62,520 nt of DNA from Treponema berlinense (GCF_900167025.1 NZ_FUXC01000014.1:1-62520); one strand, 5' to 3'. Positions 44,368 to 54,155 are shown, counted from the first letter of the stretch. Made by a program: numbers and translations. Notes: generated by a model not told the origin, from the sequence alone.

Positions 44368-46581
44368 GTGAAAATTTCCGAAATTAAAAATTCAATTTCC
44401 GCGCTTTCCGGAGTTGGAAAAAAAACAGCAGAACTTTTCTCACGTCTTAATATTTTTACCGTCGGAGATTTGCTTCAATTTTATCCGCGAACTTATGACG
44501 ACCGCACAAAAAAAATAGTCTTAAAGGATTCATTAAAAATTTCAAAAGTCCACACAATTGCAAAAGTAACAGGCCACGAATGGTTCGGCTACGGCAACAT
44601 GAAAACCCTCAAAATCATAATAACAGACGGAACAGCAAGCGCAGAACTCGTAGCCTTTAACCGTCCGTTTTTAGAAAAAACACTGCCTCAGGGAGCAATA
44701 ATCGCCGTAACAGGCAAGTTTGAAGCAAAATTTGGCAAGCTTCAGTCATCTTCTTTTGAAGCACAAAAAATCGCAGACGAAGGAAATCTGACGGACTACG
44801 AAAACACAATGCCTCCAGAAAGCAAAATTTTTCCAGTGTACAGCCTGACAGAAGGCTTAAGCCAAAAAATTGTCCGAAAAGCCGTAAATTCCGCAATTTC
44901 ACAATTTGCGCTCGGAATCGAAGACGATTTGCCGGAATATCTCGTTTCTCAAAACCATCTTTTGCACAAACGCGATGCAATAAAACTCATTCACAATCCG
45001 CAAAATTCTGCCGAATACAACGAAGCACGAAAAACCCTCGTCTACGAAGAATTTTTCTTTTTTCAGTGCGCAATAGCAAGACAGTCAATCGAACACCGTG
45101 GATTTCTTCCTTCGATTGAACTTTTACCGCAAAATTCAGACCAAAAACAGCCGCAAATTTCAGACGAGCAGTTTACAAAATCACTTTCTCCACGGCAAAA
45201 ACAATATCTCAACCGGCTTCCATTTAACCCTACAAAAGACCAAAAAAATGTAATTTATCAGATGAACCGCGACATCGACAAAAGCTACGAAACTTCTCCC
45301 TTAGTTTCAAAAAAACAGAAACAAAGACAGTTTTCAATGAGGGTGCTGCTTCAGGGCGATGTCGGCAGCGGAAAAACACTCGTTTCTTTTTTTGCAGCCC
45401 TCCGGGTAATCGATTATGGAAGTCAGGCAGCGCTTATGGCGCCGACAGAAATTCTTTCCAGACAGCATGCAGAAAATGCCGCAAAAGAACTCGAAGCGCT
45501 GAACGTTTCTGTCGCATATCTGACCGGAAACGTAAACGCAAAAGGCCGGATTCAGCTTTTAACAGCATTAAAAGAAGGCAAAATCAACCTTGTAATCGGA
45601 ACACACGCGCTTTTTTCAAAAAATGTCCAGTACAAAGACCTGGCGCTGGCAATCATCGACGAACAGCACAGATTCGGCGTCATGCAGCGTTCCGCAATTT
45701 TAGACAAGGCGCGCACAAGTTCAGACGCAAAACTCACAGAACCTAACCTGCTTATGATGAGCGCAACGCCAATTCCGCAAACACTCGCACTCACAGCATT
45801 CGGCGACCTAGATATTCTTACAATCCGCACAATGCCGGAAGGGCGAAAACCAATTCAAACCTACCTGACAAAAGAAGGCAACGAGTCAAATGCTTACGAA
45901 GCCGTCCGGACAGAATTAAAAAAAGGACATCAGGCATATTTTGTTTATCCGGCAATTGGACTCAACGAAGCGCAAGAAGAAAATTTTTCCGAAAACAACG
46001 ATTTTTCCGCAAACGAAGAATTATTCGAAGAAAGCGGTCAAAAAAAACAGGCATTAAAAGCCGCAGAAGACGCATTCAATTTTCTCCAAACCCAGGTTTA
46101 TCCAGAATACAAATGCGCGCTAATCCACGGAAAAATAAGCGAAGACGAACAGGCACAAATTCTCGAAGATTTTAAAAACGGCAAAATAAATATTCTCGTC
46201 GCAACAACAGTAGTCGAAGTCGGCGTAAACGTTCCAAACGCAAGCTGCATGGTAATCGAGCAGGCAGACCGCTTTGGACTTGCAGCCCTCCACCAGCTCA
46301 GAGGAAGAGTCGGAAGAGGAAGCGAACAATCCTACTGCTTTTTGATTTATTCAAAAAATATAACAGAAAATGGAATTGCCCGAATGAAGGCAATCCGCCA
46401 GACAAACGACGGATTTGCAATCGCCGAAGAAGATTTAAAACTAAGAGGTCCCGGCGAAATCACCGGAACCGCACAAAGTGGAGAATTAACGTTTGCACTC
46501 GCCGATCTTTTCAAAGACCGGCAAATCATGACAAAAGCAAGAGCCGACGCATTCAATTACGTCCAGTCCACCGCAAAATAG
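44368..46581 (+). CDS. recG: ATP-dependent DNA helicase RecG
   Basis: A 737-residue branch-migration helicase. N-terminal wedge domain with LSGVGKKTAELFSRLNI and FYPRTYDDRTK, then an OB-fold. Helicase core: Walker A LLQGDVGSGKTLVSFFA, DEQH box AIIDEQHRFGVMQR, motif III MSATPIPQTLA, later LIHGKISEDEQ, VATTVVEVGVNVPNA and HQLRGRVGRGSEQSYC. It remodels stalled forks and Holliday junctions. The start codon is GTG. Probably co-transcribed with yggT. Confidence 0.95.
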   Translation: MKISEIKNSISALSGVGKKTAELFSRLNIFTVGDLLQFYPRTYDDRTKKIVLKDSLKISKVHTIAKVTGHEWFGYGNMKTLKIIITDGTASAELVAFNRPFLEKTLPQGAIIAVTGKFEAKFGKLQSSSFEAQKIADEGNLTDYENTMPPESKIFPVYSLTEGLSQKIVRKAVNSAISQFALGIEDDLPEYLVSQNHLLHKRDAIKLIHNPQNSAEYNEARKTLVYEEFFFFQCAIARQSIEHRGFLPSIELLPQNSDQKQPQISDEQFTKSLSPRQKQYLNRLPFNPTKDQKNVIYQMNRDIDKSYETSPLVSKKQKQRQFSMRVLLQGDVGSGKTLVSFFAALRVIDYGSQAALMAPTEILSRQHAENAAKELEALNVSVAYLTGNVNAKGRIQLLTALKEGKINLVIGTHALFSKNVQYKDLALAIIDEQHRFGVMQRSAILDKARTSSDAKLTEPNLLMMSATPIPQTLALTAFGDLDILTIRTMPEGRKPIQTYLTKEGNESNAYEAVRTELKKGHQAYFVYPAIGLNEAQEENFSENNDFSANEELFEESGQKKQALKAAEDAFNFLQTQVYPEYKCALIHGKISEDEQAQILEDFKNGKINILVATTVVEVGVNVPNASCMVIEQADRFGLAALHQLRGRVGRGSEQSYCFLIYSKNITENGIARMKAIRQTNDGFAIAEEDLKLRGPGEITGTAQSGELTFALADLFKDRQIMTKARADAFNYVQSTAK

Positions 46582-46629
46582 CGGCAAACTTTCAAAACTC
46601 AATATTTAGTCCGCAAAACGTGCTAAACG

Positions 46630-47469
46630 TTAAGCAACATAGGCCTCAAGCCGTCTTGCACGAACAGGATGCTGCATACGGCAGATTGCAGTTTTTTCAA
46701 TCTGACGGATTCTTTCCTTAGTAAGATTGCATTCTTCGCCAACCTGAGCCAAAGACATAGGTTTTTCACCGTCAAGACCGTAGCGAAGGCGAATAACCTT
46801 TTCTTCCGCCGGCTTAAGAGTTCCAAGAACATTCGCAATGTCTTTCTGAAGATTTTCCGTTATAACCTTTTCATCAACATTCGAATACTTTTCATCTTTA
46901 ACAAAGTCGCCGACAGTTCCAATATCGCCGTCTTTATTTTCAACCTGAGCATCAAGACTAATCATATCGCGGTTGATTTCCAGCATTTCGTTTACGTGCT
47001 GTTTTTCCATTCCAAGCATTTTCGCAATCGTTTCAATTTCTTCATTTTCAGATTTTTTGCCGTGAACAAGCTTTTTAGCCTTTTCAATCTGAACAAGTTC
47101 GTTCATGCGGTTCATCGGAATGCGGATTGCACGTCCTTTTTCGCAAATTGCCTTCAAAATTGTCTGACGAATCCACCAGACAGCATACGAAATAAAGTGA
47201 TAGCCTTTTGTAACGTCAAATTTTTCAATCGCAGTCAAAAGACCGATATTTCCTTCACTGATTAAATCGCCAAGTTCCAGTCCGCGATTCTGGTATTTTT
47301 TTGCAACATTTATGACAAACCGAAGATTCGCATTCACAATCTTATCTTTTGCAGCCTTGTCGCCATTTTTAGCCTTAATTGCAAGTTCTGTTTCTTCTTC
47401 ATGATTCAAGAGCGGAATTTTGTTTATTTCTTTCAGGTAAATTCCCAAGTTTTCGTCGTAATTTGTCAT
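46630..47469 (-). CDS. Sigma-70 family factor, RpoD/RpoS-like, short
   Basis: A 279-residue sigma factor with region 1.2 (LGIYLKEINKIPLLNHEEET), region 2 (NLRFVINVAKKYQNRGLELG, DLISEGNIGLLTAIEKFD, YAVWWIRQTILKAI), region 3 and region 4 (LRYGLDGEKPMSLAQVGEEC, NLTKERIRQIEKTAI). Region 1.1 is absent, so it is either an alternative group 2 factor or a compact form. RpoD and RpoS cannot be separated safely from this. Translated from GGGAG after a four-hairpin leader like that of yggT and ilvC. Confidence 0.88.
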   Translation of the reverse strand: MTNYDENLGIYLKEINKIPLLNHEEETELAIKAKNGDKAAKDKIVNANLRFVINVAKKYQNRGLELGDLISEGNIGLLTAIEKFDVTKGYHFISYAVWWIRQTILKAICEKGRAIRIPMNRMNELVQIEKAKKLVHGKKSENEEIETIAKMLGMEKQHVNEMLEINRDMISLDAQVENKDGDIGTVGDFVKDEKYSNVDEKVITENLQKDIANVLGTLKPAEEKVIRLRYGLDGEKPMSLAQVGEECNLTKERIRQIEKTAICRMQHPVRARRLEAYVA

Positions 47470-47625
47470 AAAATGCTCCCATAAAAAGTCAAGATTAAAA
47501 CTTCAGTTTTAGGATTGACTTTTTAAGTTGTTCCGCAACGAAGTGAGAAACAACTTATTATAAAAAAGTTTGCAACGCAAACTTTTAAAGATAAAAACAG
47601 ACGCCATTTTCGGCTGTTTTTATCT
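47470..47625 (-). promoter_or_regulatory. Four-hairpin leader of the sigma-factor gene
   Basis: This is the same order of hairpins as at yggT, read on the minus strand: 47589-47625, 47566-47584, 47527-47554, and 47483-47524 just before GGGAG. The third stem contains a pair that is G-U on the minus strand but C-A on the plus strand, which fits minus-strand RNA. The last stem is imperfect here, with about three mismatches. Confidence 0.55.
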
Positions 47626-47752
47626 TACACTCCCATAAAACACCGCGTTAGCGGCGAGCCACGGATGGCGAGAATCACAGTTTGTGAAAGCAACGCTTGA
47701 ACAAACTGTAATGATAAAAATTACAGGGATGTAATTTTTATCATGCCTCCTT
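47626..47752 (-). promoter_or_regulatory. Second hairpin block upstream of the sigma leader
   Basis: On the minus strand this block has GGAGGC before an ATG (47742-47744) opening a seven-codon frame (MIKITSL), overlapping a GATAAAAATTACA/TGTAATTTTTATC hairpin. It is followed by an ACAGTTTGT/ACAAACTGT hairpin and CCGC/GCGG (near 47643-47654). The last hairpin and its flank also occur before the small membrane-protein gene at 30452. Modular leader DNA; function unknown. The remaining ~400 bases up to groES hold no gene I can support. Confidence 0.4.
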
Positions 47753-48111
47753 AAAATCGCCGAAACGGTGCTTATTTTTAATTTTTACACTTATATATAA
47801 GCAAGAACTATGCCAACTTTTTTCAATCTTTTTTACTTTTTGCGCCACAACTTGCCAAAAAAGACGCCCATTTTCCGGTTATTTTCCTTTTTTTTCTTCA
47901 AAACAGTGCCTACAGGCTCGGTAACCCTCGGTCCTGCGGACGAACTTGCGTTCCCTTCCGGCCCTGGGCGCATTTTTTTCGGGTAAAAAACTCCTCTTTT
48001 TAATTTTCCATTGTTTCTTTTTGACACAGTTTCAACTACTCAAGCTGGCACTGCGTCTTTTTGACACATTTTTTTGTTTTTTGAAAAAAAATCAAATTAA
48101 AACGATTTTTG

Positions 48112-48141
48112 TTGACGATTAAGAACTAAAATTTATATATT
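48112..48141 (+). promoter_or_regulatory. Probable groES promoter
   Basis: TTGACG (48112-48117) and TATATT (48136-48141) are separated by 18 bases, about 40 bases before the groES start. No CIRCE element (TTAGCACTC-N9-GAGTGCTAA) is present, so HrcA control is not evident. Confidence 0.55.
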
Positions 48142-48178
48142 TAAAGTAGGAATTAAAAAATTTTTGGAGGTTATATAT

Positions 48179-48451
48179 ATGAAACTCAGACCATTAGCAG
48201 ACAGAGTTCTTCTCAAGGAAGAAAAAGCAGAAACAACAACAAAATCAGGCATTCTTCTTCCAGAATCTGCCCAGGAAAAAACACAGACTGCAAAAGTAGA
48301 GGCTGTTGGACCTGGCACAGAAAAAGAAAAAATCACTGTAAAAGTGGGCGACCGTGTAATGTACGATAAATATTCAGGCGTTCAGGTAAAAATGGACGGC
48401 GAAGATTATTTAATCGTTAAAAACTCAGACATCATCGCTGTAGTAGAATAA
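48179..48451 (+). CDS. groS: Co-chaperonin GroES
   Basis: A 90-residue co-chaperonin: MKLRPLADRVLLKEEKAETT, the mobile loop SGILLPESAQEK (residues ~24-35), GPGTEKEKITVKVGDRVMYD and the C-terminal YLIVKNSDIIAVVE. It caps GroEL during protein folding in the cytoplasm. The ATG at 48179 follows GGAGG with a short spacer; an in-frame ATG five codons upstream overlaps that site. groEL is not adjacent, since the next gene is convergent and a terminator follows. Confidence 0.95.
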   Translation: MKLRPLADRVLLKEEKAETTTKSGILLPESAQEKTQTAKVEAVGPGTEKEKITVKVGDRVMYDKYSGVQVKMDGEDYLIVKNSDIIAVVE

Positions 48452-48461
48452 TTTATTTTAG

Positions 48462-48498
48462 ACGGTCATTTCGAGAAAAACTCAATGACCGTTTTTTT
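48462..48498 (+). terminator. groES terminator
   Basis: ACGGTCATT (48462-48470) pairs with AATGACCGT (48484-48492), followed by seven T. It lies ten bases after the groES stop codon and before a convergent gene. Confidence 0.9.
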
Positions 48499-48501
48499 AT
48501 G

Positions 48502-50406
48502 TCACTTTAGTTTTCTGAGCATAAGCCTTGCATCAGCATTCATTGGATTTAAGCTTAAGGCATATTCAAGCGAAAGAATCGCACCTTCCTTATTCTGCAA
48601 ATCGCTTTGGACAAGAGCAGTCCTGTAAAGAATCTTTGATTTTAATTTTTTATCTTTAGTTCTGCCGGAAGCAAGTCCGTAAAGGTTCAGAGCTCTTTTT
48701 AACTCACCGTCAGAAGCATAAATCACAGCAAGATTAACAGCCGAATTTACAGCACAAAGCCTGCTAAAAGAGACAATCTGTCCGTCAGCTTCAACCGTGC
48801 GAGCGCCTCCGGTTTCAAAAAGCGCATATTCGTACAGACGGCGGGCGGCGGAAATATTATTGTCGAGAAGAGCAAAATACGCGGCAGTTTCAATTTCCCA
48901 GGTTTCCATTGTGTTTGCATAATCCGCCGCCCTGTCGCCAAAAGCCGCTCTTGTTACAAACTCAGGAACCGTCGGAGCAGAATATGTTTTCTCACCGCCA
49001 AAAATATCATATTCAACTTTTTCGTCCTGAATATCCGTTTTTTTCATTTTATAACGGGCGTCTAAATATTTTTCAAACAAAAGCCGGGCATCTTCTTTTT
49101 TTCCGAAATTTAAAAATTCGTTTACAGCAAAGTGCAAAAGCGCTGGAGGATACATATTTTTTTCAATTTCGTTAATCTCGAGATTTTTCCAAATTTCGCT
49201 TTCAACTTTTTTTTGCGGCAAAGAAGAATTTTCAGCCAGCCACAACGAAAGTTTTTCTACCAAAAGCTCATCGCTTAAAGCCTGCGCATTTTTTTTCTGC
49301 CACTCAAGCATTTGCCCAATTCTAAAAATCGCATCTCTTATCAAAAATTTCGGCCGCTCATCTTTCTGCCTCATCGAATATGTGCGCAAAGAAGTCTTTC
49401 GCAATTCCCGCTCAAACAAATCCTGTTTTTCCAAAACAGAATCTGCGCGTGCAAATTTTCCATAAGTTATTAGTGCAGGAATATTTTTTGAATCACGCAT
49501 TATAACTGTCATCAATAAATCGTATGCTTTTGAATACTGGGCAGCGTTATAAGCCCAAAGCGCGCTGTTTACATAAATAAGTTCTGGAATATCCGCATTT
49601 TTTTCAGTTTTCGACTGCAAAATCAAACGTTCGCGCTCTTTTTCCGCAGAATCGTAATCTCCAAGCATAAAAAAAGCGTCGCTTGCAAGATCTGTCAGTT
49701 CAAAATTTTCAGAAGAAAAGCCTTTTAACTGCGCATTCTCGTAATTTTCAACGCACAAATCATAATTTTTTGCGTCAAACTGAACCTGAGCCCAAAATAA
49801 ATTAAAATCACTCTGAACCGATTTTTGCAAGGCGGCCGCCGCAGAATAGTTTCCATTTTTTACAAACGGAAGAGCCGCGTTTACAAGCCATTTTTCGTTT
49901 CCAGTTGAAGAATAACAGGCTTCGTAAATTCTGGAAAACTGAGGTAAAAGAAGATTTTTTTCTTTTTGAGATTTTAAAACCGCTTCCGCATAAATCGAAC
50001 CATATTTTGAGCCTTCCAAAACGGAACCAATTTTTAAGGCTTCGTCAAACTGCCCTTCCCGCAACAAAAAATGAGAATAGACTGCGGAAATTTCAATATT
50101 GCCGGGAATTTTTTTTAAACTGTCGGAAAGTATTTTTTCTGCAAGGCTTTTTTCTCCAAGCGTCATAAAACGCCGGTAAATTCCAATCCTTGCATAAGCG
50201 CTGTATGCTGATTTTGAAGTTTTTTTTAAGAGTTTTAAAGCATCGTCAGTCTGCCCAAGCTGAATAAAAGAATCAACTGTATCAAGGGCAGACAAAAAAG
50301 ACGACTGCTTTGAATTCTGCGAACACGAAAAAAACAAAAATCCGGCAATTAAAAAAATCACTGCCAGATTCTTACGGCTGGACAAAATTTTCCAGTTTTT
50401 CTTCAT
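48502..50406 (-). CDS. TPR-containing putative lipoprotein
   Basis: A 634-residue protein with a signal peptide ending in a lipobox (LIAGFLFFSC). The rest is helical and carries tetratricopeptide-like repeats, for example AYARIGIYRRFMTLGEKSLA, FDEALKIGSVLEGSKYG, ALNLYGLASGRTKDK and KEGAILSLEYALSLNPMNAD near the end. Likely an envelope-anchored scaffold. The start at 50406 gives a proper signal peptide; a 23-codon extension would overlap nusB. It follows nusB by 13 bases. Confidence 0.75.
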   Translation of the reverse strand: MKKNWKILSSRKNLAVIFLIAGFLFFSCSQNSKQSSFLSALDTVDSFIQLGQTDDALKLLKKTSKSAYSAYARIGIYRRFMTLGEKSLAEKILSDSLKKIPGNIEISAVYSHFLLREGQFDEALKIGSVLEGSKYGSIYAEAVLKSQKEKNLLLPQFSRIYEACYSSTGNEKWLVNAALPFVKNGNYSAAAALQKSVQSDFNLFWAQVQFDAKNYDLCVENYENAQLKGFSSENFELTDLASDAFFMLGDYDSAEKERERLILQSKTEKNADIPELIYVNSALWAYNAAQYSKAYDLLMTVIMRDSKNIPALITYGKFARADSVLEKQDLFERELRKTSLRTYSMRQKDERPKFLIRDAIFRIGQMLEWQKKNAQALSDELLVEKLSLWLAENSSLPQKKVESEIWKNLEINEIEKNMYPPALLHFAVNEFLNFGKKEDARLLFEKYLDARYKMKKTDIQDEKVEYDIFGGEKTYSAPTVPEFVTRAAFGDRAADYANTMETWEIETAAYFALLDNNISAARRLYEYALFETGGARTVEADGQIVSFSRLCAVNSAVNLAVIYASDGELKRALNLYGLASGRTKDKKLKSKILYRTALVQSDLQNKEGAILSLEYALSLNPMNADARLMLRKLK

Positions 50407-50419
50407 ACGCAGACCAAAA

Positions 50420-50854
50420 TTATTTTTCTGACGATTGAGAATTGCAGGATTTTCCAATGCTGTCCAAAACCGCATTTATAAATTTAAACGAATCATCCTG
50501 TCCATATTCTTTTGCAATATCAACGGCTTCATCAATTACGATAGAAGCAGGAACGTCTTTCTGGAAAAGCAGAGAATAAACGCTCATACGCAAAATCGAA
50601 AGAGTAACCTTATTAAGGCGGGCAAAATCCCAGCCTTTTAGATTTTCTTTTATACGTTCATCAATCTGAGACTGATTTTCAATCGCGCCGGCAATCAAAA
50701 CTCTTGCAAAAGTTGCAGTTTCCATATCAACCGCGTCTTTTTCAGAATCTCCATCCGCCCAAGACAATTCAAGAACATCTTCTTTAGGCATTCCGCCTAC
50801 TTCCCAGGAATAAAGTCCCTGAAAAGCCAAAATTCTTCCTCTTCTTCTTGACAC
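50420..50854 (-). CDS. nusB: Transcription antitermination protein NusB
   Basis: A 144-residue all-helical protein: MSRRRGRILAFQGLYSWEVG at the N-terminus (the RNA-binding arginine-rich start), LNKVTLSILRMSVYSLLFQ and ASIVIDEAVDIAKEYGQDDS, then FINAVLDSIGK, all typical of NusB. With NusE it binds boxA RNA and supports rRNA transcription. It is the middle gene of an operon between a SurA-like chaperone and the TPR lipoprotein. Confidence 0.93.
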   Translation of the reverse strand: MSRRRGRILAFQGLYSWEVGGMPKEDVLELSWADGDSEKDAVDMETATFARVLIAGAIENQSQIDERIKENLKGWDFARLNKVTLSILRMSVYSLLFQKDVPASIVIDEAVDIAKEYGQDDSFKFINAVLDSIGKSCNSQSSEK

Positions 50855-50872
50855 TTTATCTTTCCTGTAAAA

Positions 50873-51952
50873 CTACCAATTAAGCAACTTGTCTAAAGCT
50901 GCACCCGTCTTCTTTCTTTCTACATTTTCTGGAGTATCAAGCGCTTTTGTCACGTCCTGAACTGCCGCAATCATTGCCTGGCTCTGTTTCTGCTGTGTAA
51001 GATTAGATTTAATGTAATCATAGACAGTAATTGTCGTTTCCGGCTGAACTAAATCGCTCAAACCAAGCATTTTTGCGCTGTACTTTGCACGAACCGCATA
51101 AAACTGAAAATCGTTTTCTGTTTCTGTAAGTGAAGAAATATATCCTTTTTCTTTTCCAAAAAGTTCGAGAAGCTCATTGTATGAAACGCCAAGCTGCTGA
51201 GCATGCTGAGCGGTTTTGCTTATGAATAAATCACCGCCCTGATAGTCTTTTGAATTTGCGGCATCTGCCTTGATTTTTTCAGTAGTAATTTTTTTATCTT
51301 TAAAATCTTTTAGCATGGCTGCCGCCTTTGTTTTTGCAGCGGCAGGATCATCTTTTTTAGGGAAAAGCACAAGGAAAAGTTTAAGCATATCGTTCTGAAC
51401 AAAACTTGCCTTATTCAATTCATAAAAAGCACGGATTTCTTCATCGCTCGGAGCGGCTTTTTGAATTTCTTCCTGTTTTTGCTGCAAAACATACTGCTGG
51501 GCAATCAACTGATTCTTCAAATAAGATTTGTATTCAGCAACTCCCATTCCTACAGTATTTTTCATGTAATCTTCAAAAGATTTTCCAGTCTGTTTTTTTA
51601 TGATTTCCTCAAATTCTGCTTCTGTAACGTTTCTTCCAAACTGCTGGCTTACGTTCTGCATAAAATACTGATTAACCTGAGAATCAGTAAGAACCATTCC
51701 AGCTTTTGTCGCAGCCTGTACAACCAGTTTTTCATCAATCATCGCATTAAGGATTTCTTTTTTCTGCTCAACAGTAAAAGAAGAAATTCCATTCTGTTTT
51801 CCATAAATTTCAACTCTGTTTTTGAGCTGCTTTAAGGTGATTGTCTCTGATTTATTGAGTTTTACAGTAGCAAGAGGCTGTAAATCCGCCTGAGCAAAGA
51901 TTCCTGTACCTGCCATTAAAATCAAAGATACGCAAAGTGCAAAACGTTTCAT
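50873..51952 (-). CDS. SurA-like periplasmic chaperone/foldase
   Basis: A 359-residue exported protein. A signal peptide (FALCVSLILMAGTGIFAQA) is followed by a SurA-N-like domain (VEQKKEILNAMIDEKLVVQA, AGMVLTDSQVNQYFMQNV). A parvulin-type region may follow (DMLKLFLVLFPKKDD through YQGGDLFISKT), but it is degenerate, so rotamase activity is uncertain. It probably helps outer-membrane protein folding. First gene of the operon with nusB and the TPR lipoprotein. Confidence 0.75.
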   Translation of the reverse strand: MKRFALCVSLILMAGTGIFAQADLQPLATVKLNKSETITLKQLKNRVEIYGKQNGISSFTVEQKKEILNAMIDEKLVVQAATKAGMVLTDSQVNQYFMQNVSQQFGRNVTEAEFEEIIKKQTGKSFEDYMKNTVGMGVAEYKSYLKNQLIAQQYVLQQKQEEIQKAAPSDEEIRAFYELNKASFVQNDMLKLFLVLFPKKDDPAAAKTKAAAMLKDFKDKKITTEKIKADAANSKDYQGGDLFISKTAQHAQQLGVSYNELLELFGKEKGYISSLTETENDFQFYAVRAKYSAKMLGLSDLVQPETTITVYDYIKSNLTQQKQSQAMIAAVQDVTKALDTPENVERKKTGAALDKLLNW

Positions 51953-52081
51953 AAACTTTCCTTAACTTGTCTTTTTAGTTCCGTAAAACGAGAACATGCA
52001 GAGGTTTTGTAAAAACTTAAAAAGTTCCAAAACCCCTTAACGAATATAAACAACTGTCAAACCAGTCAGTTACATTCAAAT

Positions 52082-52130
52082 AAAAAAAATCACCTCCAAA
52101 AATAGACGTTTTCAGAGGTTTTTATTTTTT
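52082..52130 (-). terminator. alaS terminator
   Basis: On the minus strand, ACCTC pairs with GAGGT, with an additional AAAA/TTTT inner pairing, followed by a T-run. It lies just after the alaS stop. Confidence 0.6.
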
Positions 52131-52137
52131 GTGCAAT

Positions 52138-53964
52138 TTACTGAGGATCGAGCGGAAGTCCGCCAGAAATCACAGCACGGATTCTTCTTACACCGGCAGA
52201 CGAGGACTGCTCTTTTACAATCTTGAATTCGCCGATTTGAGCAGTGTGCTGAACATGAGGTCCGCCACAAACTTCCTTCGAGAACCAGTCACTTTTTGAA
52301 TCGCGTCCGATCGTATAAACTTTTACCTGTTCGCCGTATTTGCTTGCAAAAAGAGCACGGGCGCCCTGTTTTTTAGCTTCGTCCAAAGTCATAATTTCCA
52401 TTGTAACAGGCAAATCTTCCTTGATTTTTTCGTTTACAATGTCTTCAACTTTCTGAACTTCTTCTTTTGTCATTGGCCTGTCAAAAGTAAAGTCAAAGCG
52501 CATGCGTTCGTTGTTAATATTCGAGCCCTTTTGCGCAATTTTGTCGCCAAGAACTTCTACCAGAGCCTGCTGCAAAAGGTGTGTCGCAGTGTGGTATTTT
52601 GTTGCAACGTCAGACTGCTCTGCCAGACCGCCCTTTGCTTTTCCTGCATCCAAAGTCTTAGAAGCTTCCTGATGTTTTTTTTCTGCTTCCTTAAATCCTT
52701 CAACATCAACCGTAAAACCATGCTCAGCACCAAGTTCCTGAGTAAGCTCAAGCGGATAGCCATAAGTTTCGTAAAGGTTATAAGCAACTTTTCCAGAAAT
52801 AACTTTTTTAGGATTTTTCATCAAATTCGGCAGAAGTTTCTGGAATTCAGCCTCGCCTTTTTTGAGTGTCTGACGGAATTTTTCTTCTTCAGCAGTCAAT
52901 TCACCCTTAATTTTATCAGCATTCTGTTCAAGCTCAGGATAAGCGATTTTAAAATTATCAATTACAGAATCAGCAATTTCTGCAAGGAAAGCTCTTTCGA
53001 TTCCAAGCTTCATTCCATGACGAACAGCACGGCGAATCAAACGACGCAAAACATAACCTGCGCCAACATTCGACGGAGAAACGCCTTTTGGATCGCCGAT
53101 TATAAATACAGAAGCACGGCTGTGATCAGCAATAATTCTGACAGAACGGTCTTTTTCTTCGTCCGTTCCATAAACATAATCAGCAAGCTCATCGATTTTT
53201 TTAATAATCGGCTGGAAAACTTCGGTCAAATAAACAGAAGTCTTTCCCTGCAAGATGCAGTTTGTGCGTTCAAGTCCCATTCCAGTATCAACATTCTTTT
53301 TTGGAAGAGGCTCAAGAGTTTTTTCGTCAACGCGGTTAAACTGCATAAAAACGTTATTCCAGATTTCAAGCCAGTTTTCGCTGTCAGTTCCCTTATTAGA
53401 ACCTTCAGGAGGCAAACCTTCGCCAACCCAATAAAAAATCTCAGTATCAGGACCGCAAGGACCTGTCGGACCGGCAGCCCACCAGTTGTCTTCGGCAGGA
53501 AGATAAGCAATTTTGTCCTCAGGCATTCCATTAGCTTTCCATGCTTCCGCAGCTTCTTCGTCGCGAGGAGCATTTTCGTCGCCGGCAAAAACAGTCACAG
53601 AAATTTTGCGCGGATCAAGACCAAGCCATTTCGGACTTGTCAAAAATTCATAAGAAAAGGCAATGGATTCTTTCTTAAAATAGTCGCCCAAAGACCAGTT
53701 TCCGAGCATTTCAAAACATGTAAGGTGGCTCGGATCTCCAACTTCGTCAATATCGCCAGTGCGTACACATTTCTGATAATCAGTAAGACGAGTTCCAGCA
53801 GGATGTTTTTCGCCAAGAAGATAAGGAACCAGCGGATGCATTCCGGCAGTTGTAAACAAAACAGAAGGGTCATTTTCCGGAATCAAAGACTGGCCAGAAA
53901 TTTCAACGTGATTTTTTGATTTAAAAAATTCGATATACTTCGAACGTAATTCATTTGCAGTCAT
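52138..53964 (-). CDS. alaS: Alanyl-tRNA synthetase, short form
   Basis: A 608-residue class II synthetase against ~875 in most bacteria. The aminoacylation core (MTANELRSKYIEFFKSKNHV, LFTTAGMHPLVPYLLG, TGMGLERTNCILQGKTSVY, GYVLRRLIRRAVRHG) and editing domain (YHTATHLLQQAL with HxxxH; CGGPHVQHT with the Cys/His zinc ligands) are present. The protein ends soon after GVRRIRAVISG, so the DHHA1/C-Ala region is missing. A shortened AlaRS of this kind is known in spirochaetes. It charges tRNA-Ala and edits Ser/Gly mischarging. Confidence 0.95.
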   Translation of the reverse strand: MTANELRSKYIEFFKSKNHVEISGQSLIPENDPSVLFTTAGMHPLVPYLLGEKHPAGTRLTDYQKCVRTGDIDEVGDPSHLTCFEMLGNWSLGDYFKKESIAFSYEFLTSPKWLGLDPRKISVTVFAGDENAPRDEEAAEAWKANGMPEDKIAYLPAEDNWWAAGPTGPCGPDTEIFYWVGEGLPPEGSNKGTDSENWLEIWNNVFMQFNRVDEKTLEPLPKKNVDTGMGLERTNCILQGKTSVYLTEVFQPIIKKIDELADYVYGTDEEKDRSVRIIADHSRASVFIIGDPKGVSPSNVGAGYVLRRLIRRAVRHGMKLGIERAFLAEIADSVIDNFKIAYPELEQNADKIKGELTAEEEKFRQTLKKGEAEFQKLLPNLMKNPKKVISGKVAYNLYETYGYPLELTQELGAEHGFTVDVEGFKEAEKKHQEASKTLDAGKAKGGLAEQSDVATKYHTATHLLQQALVEVLGDKIAQKGSNINNERMRFDFTFDRPMTKEEVQKVEDIVNEKIKEDLPVTMEIMTLDEAKKQGARALFASKYGEQVKVYTIGRDSKSDWFSKEVCGGPHVQHTAQIGEFKIVKEQSSSAGVRRIRAVISGGLPLDPQ

Positions 53965-54155
53965 AATTAAATCATTCTATAGATTTGACCGCAGAATTTC
54001 AATATCTTAAACCCAAGGAGCACAAAGCCTTACCGCGACCGGCTTTTGCTGCAAGTCCTCCTTCGCTCCGCTCGTCCGGTCTTTCCGCGCAATCCGGGTT
54101 AAGATTTCCGGTTCTTTCAAGCTACTTTTTACGCGCCCTTTTATCAGCACGTTTT

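Noticed and set aside
47760..48178. CIRCE (HrcA) operator before groES
   Set aside because: The TTAGCACTC inverted repeat is not present.
52531..53919. 462-codon open frame on the plus strand
   Set aside because: It is antisense to alaS, whose motifs are unmistakable; the composition (Phe/Asn/Arg-rich) is typical of a shadow frame.
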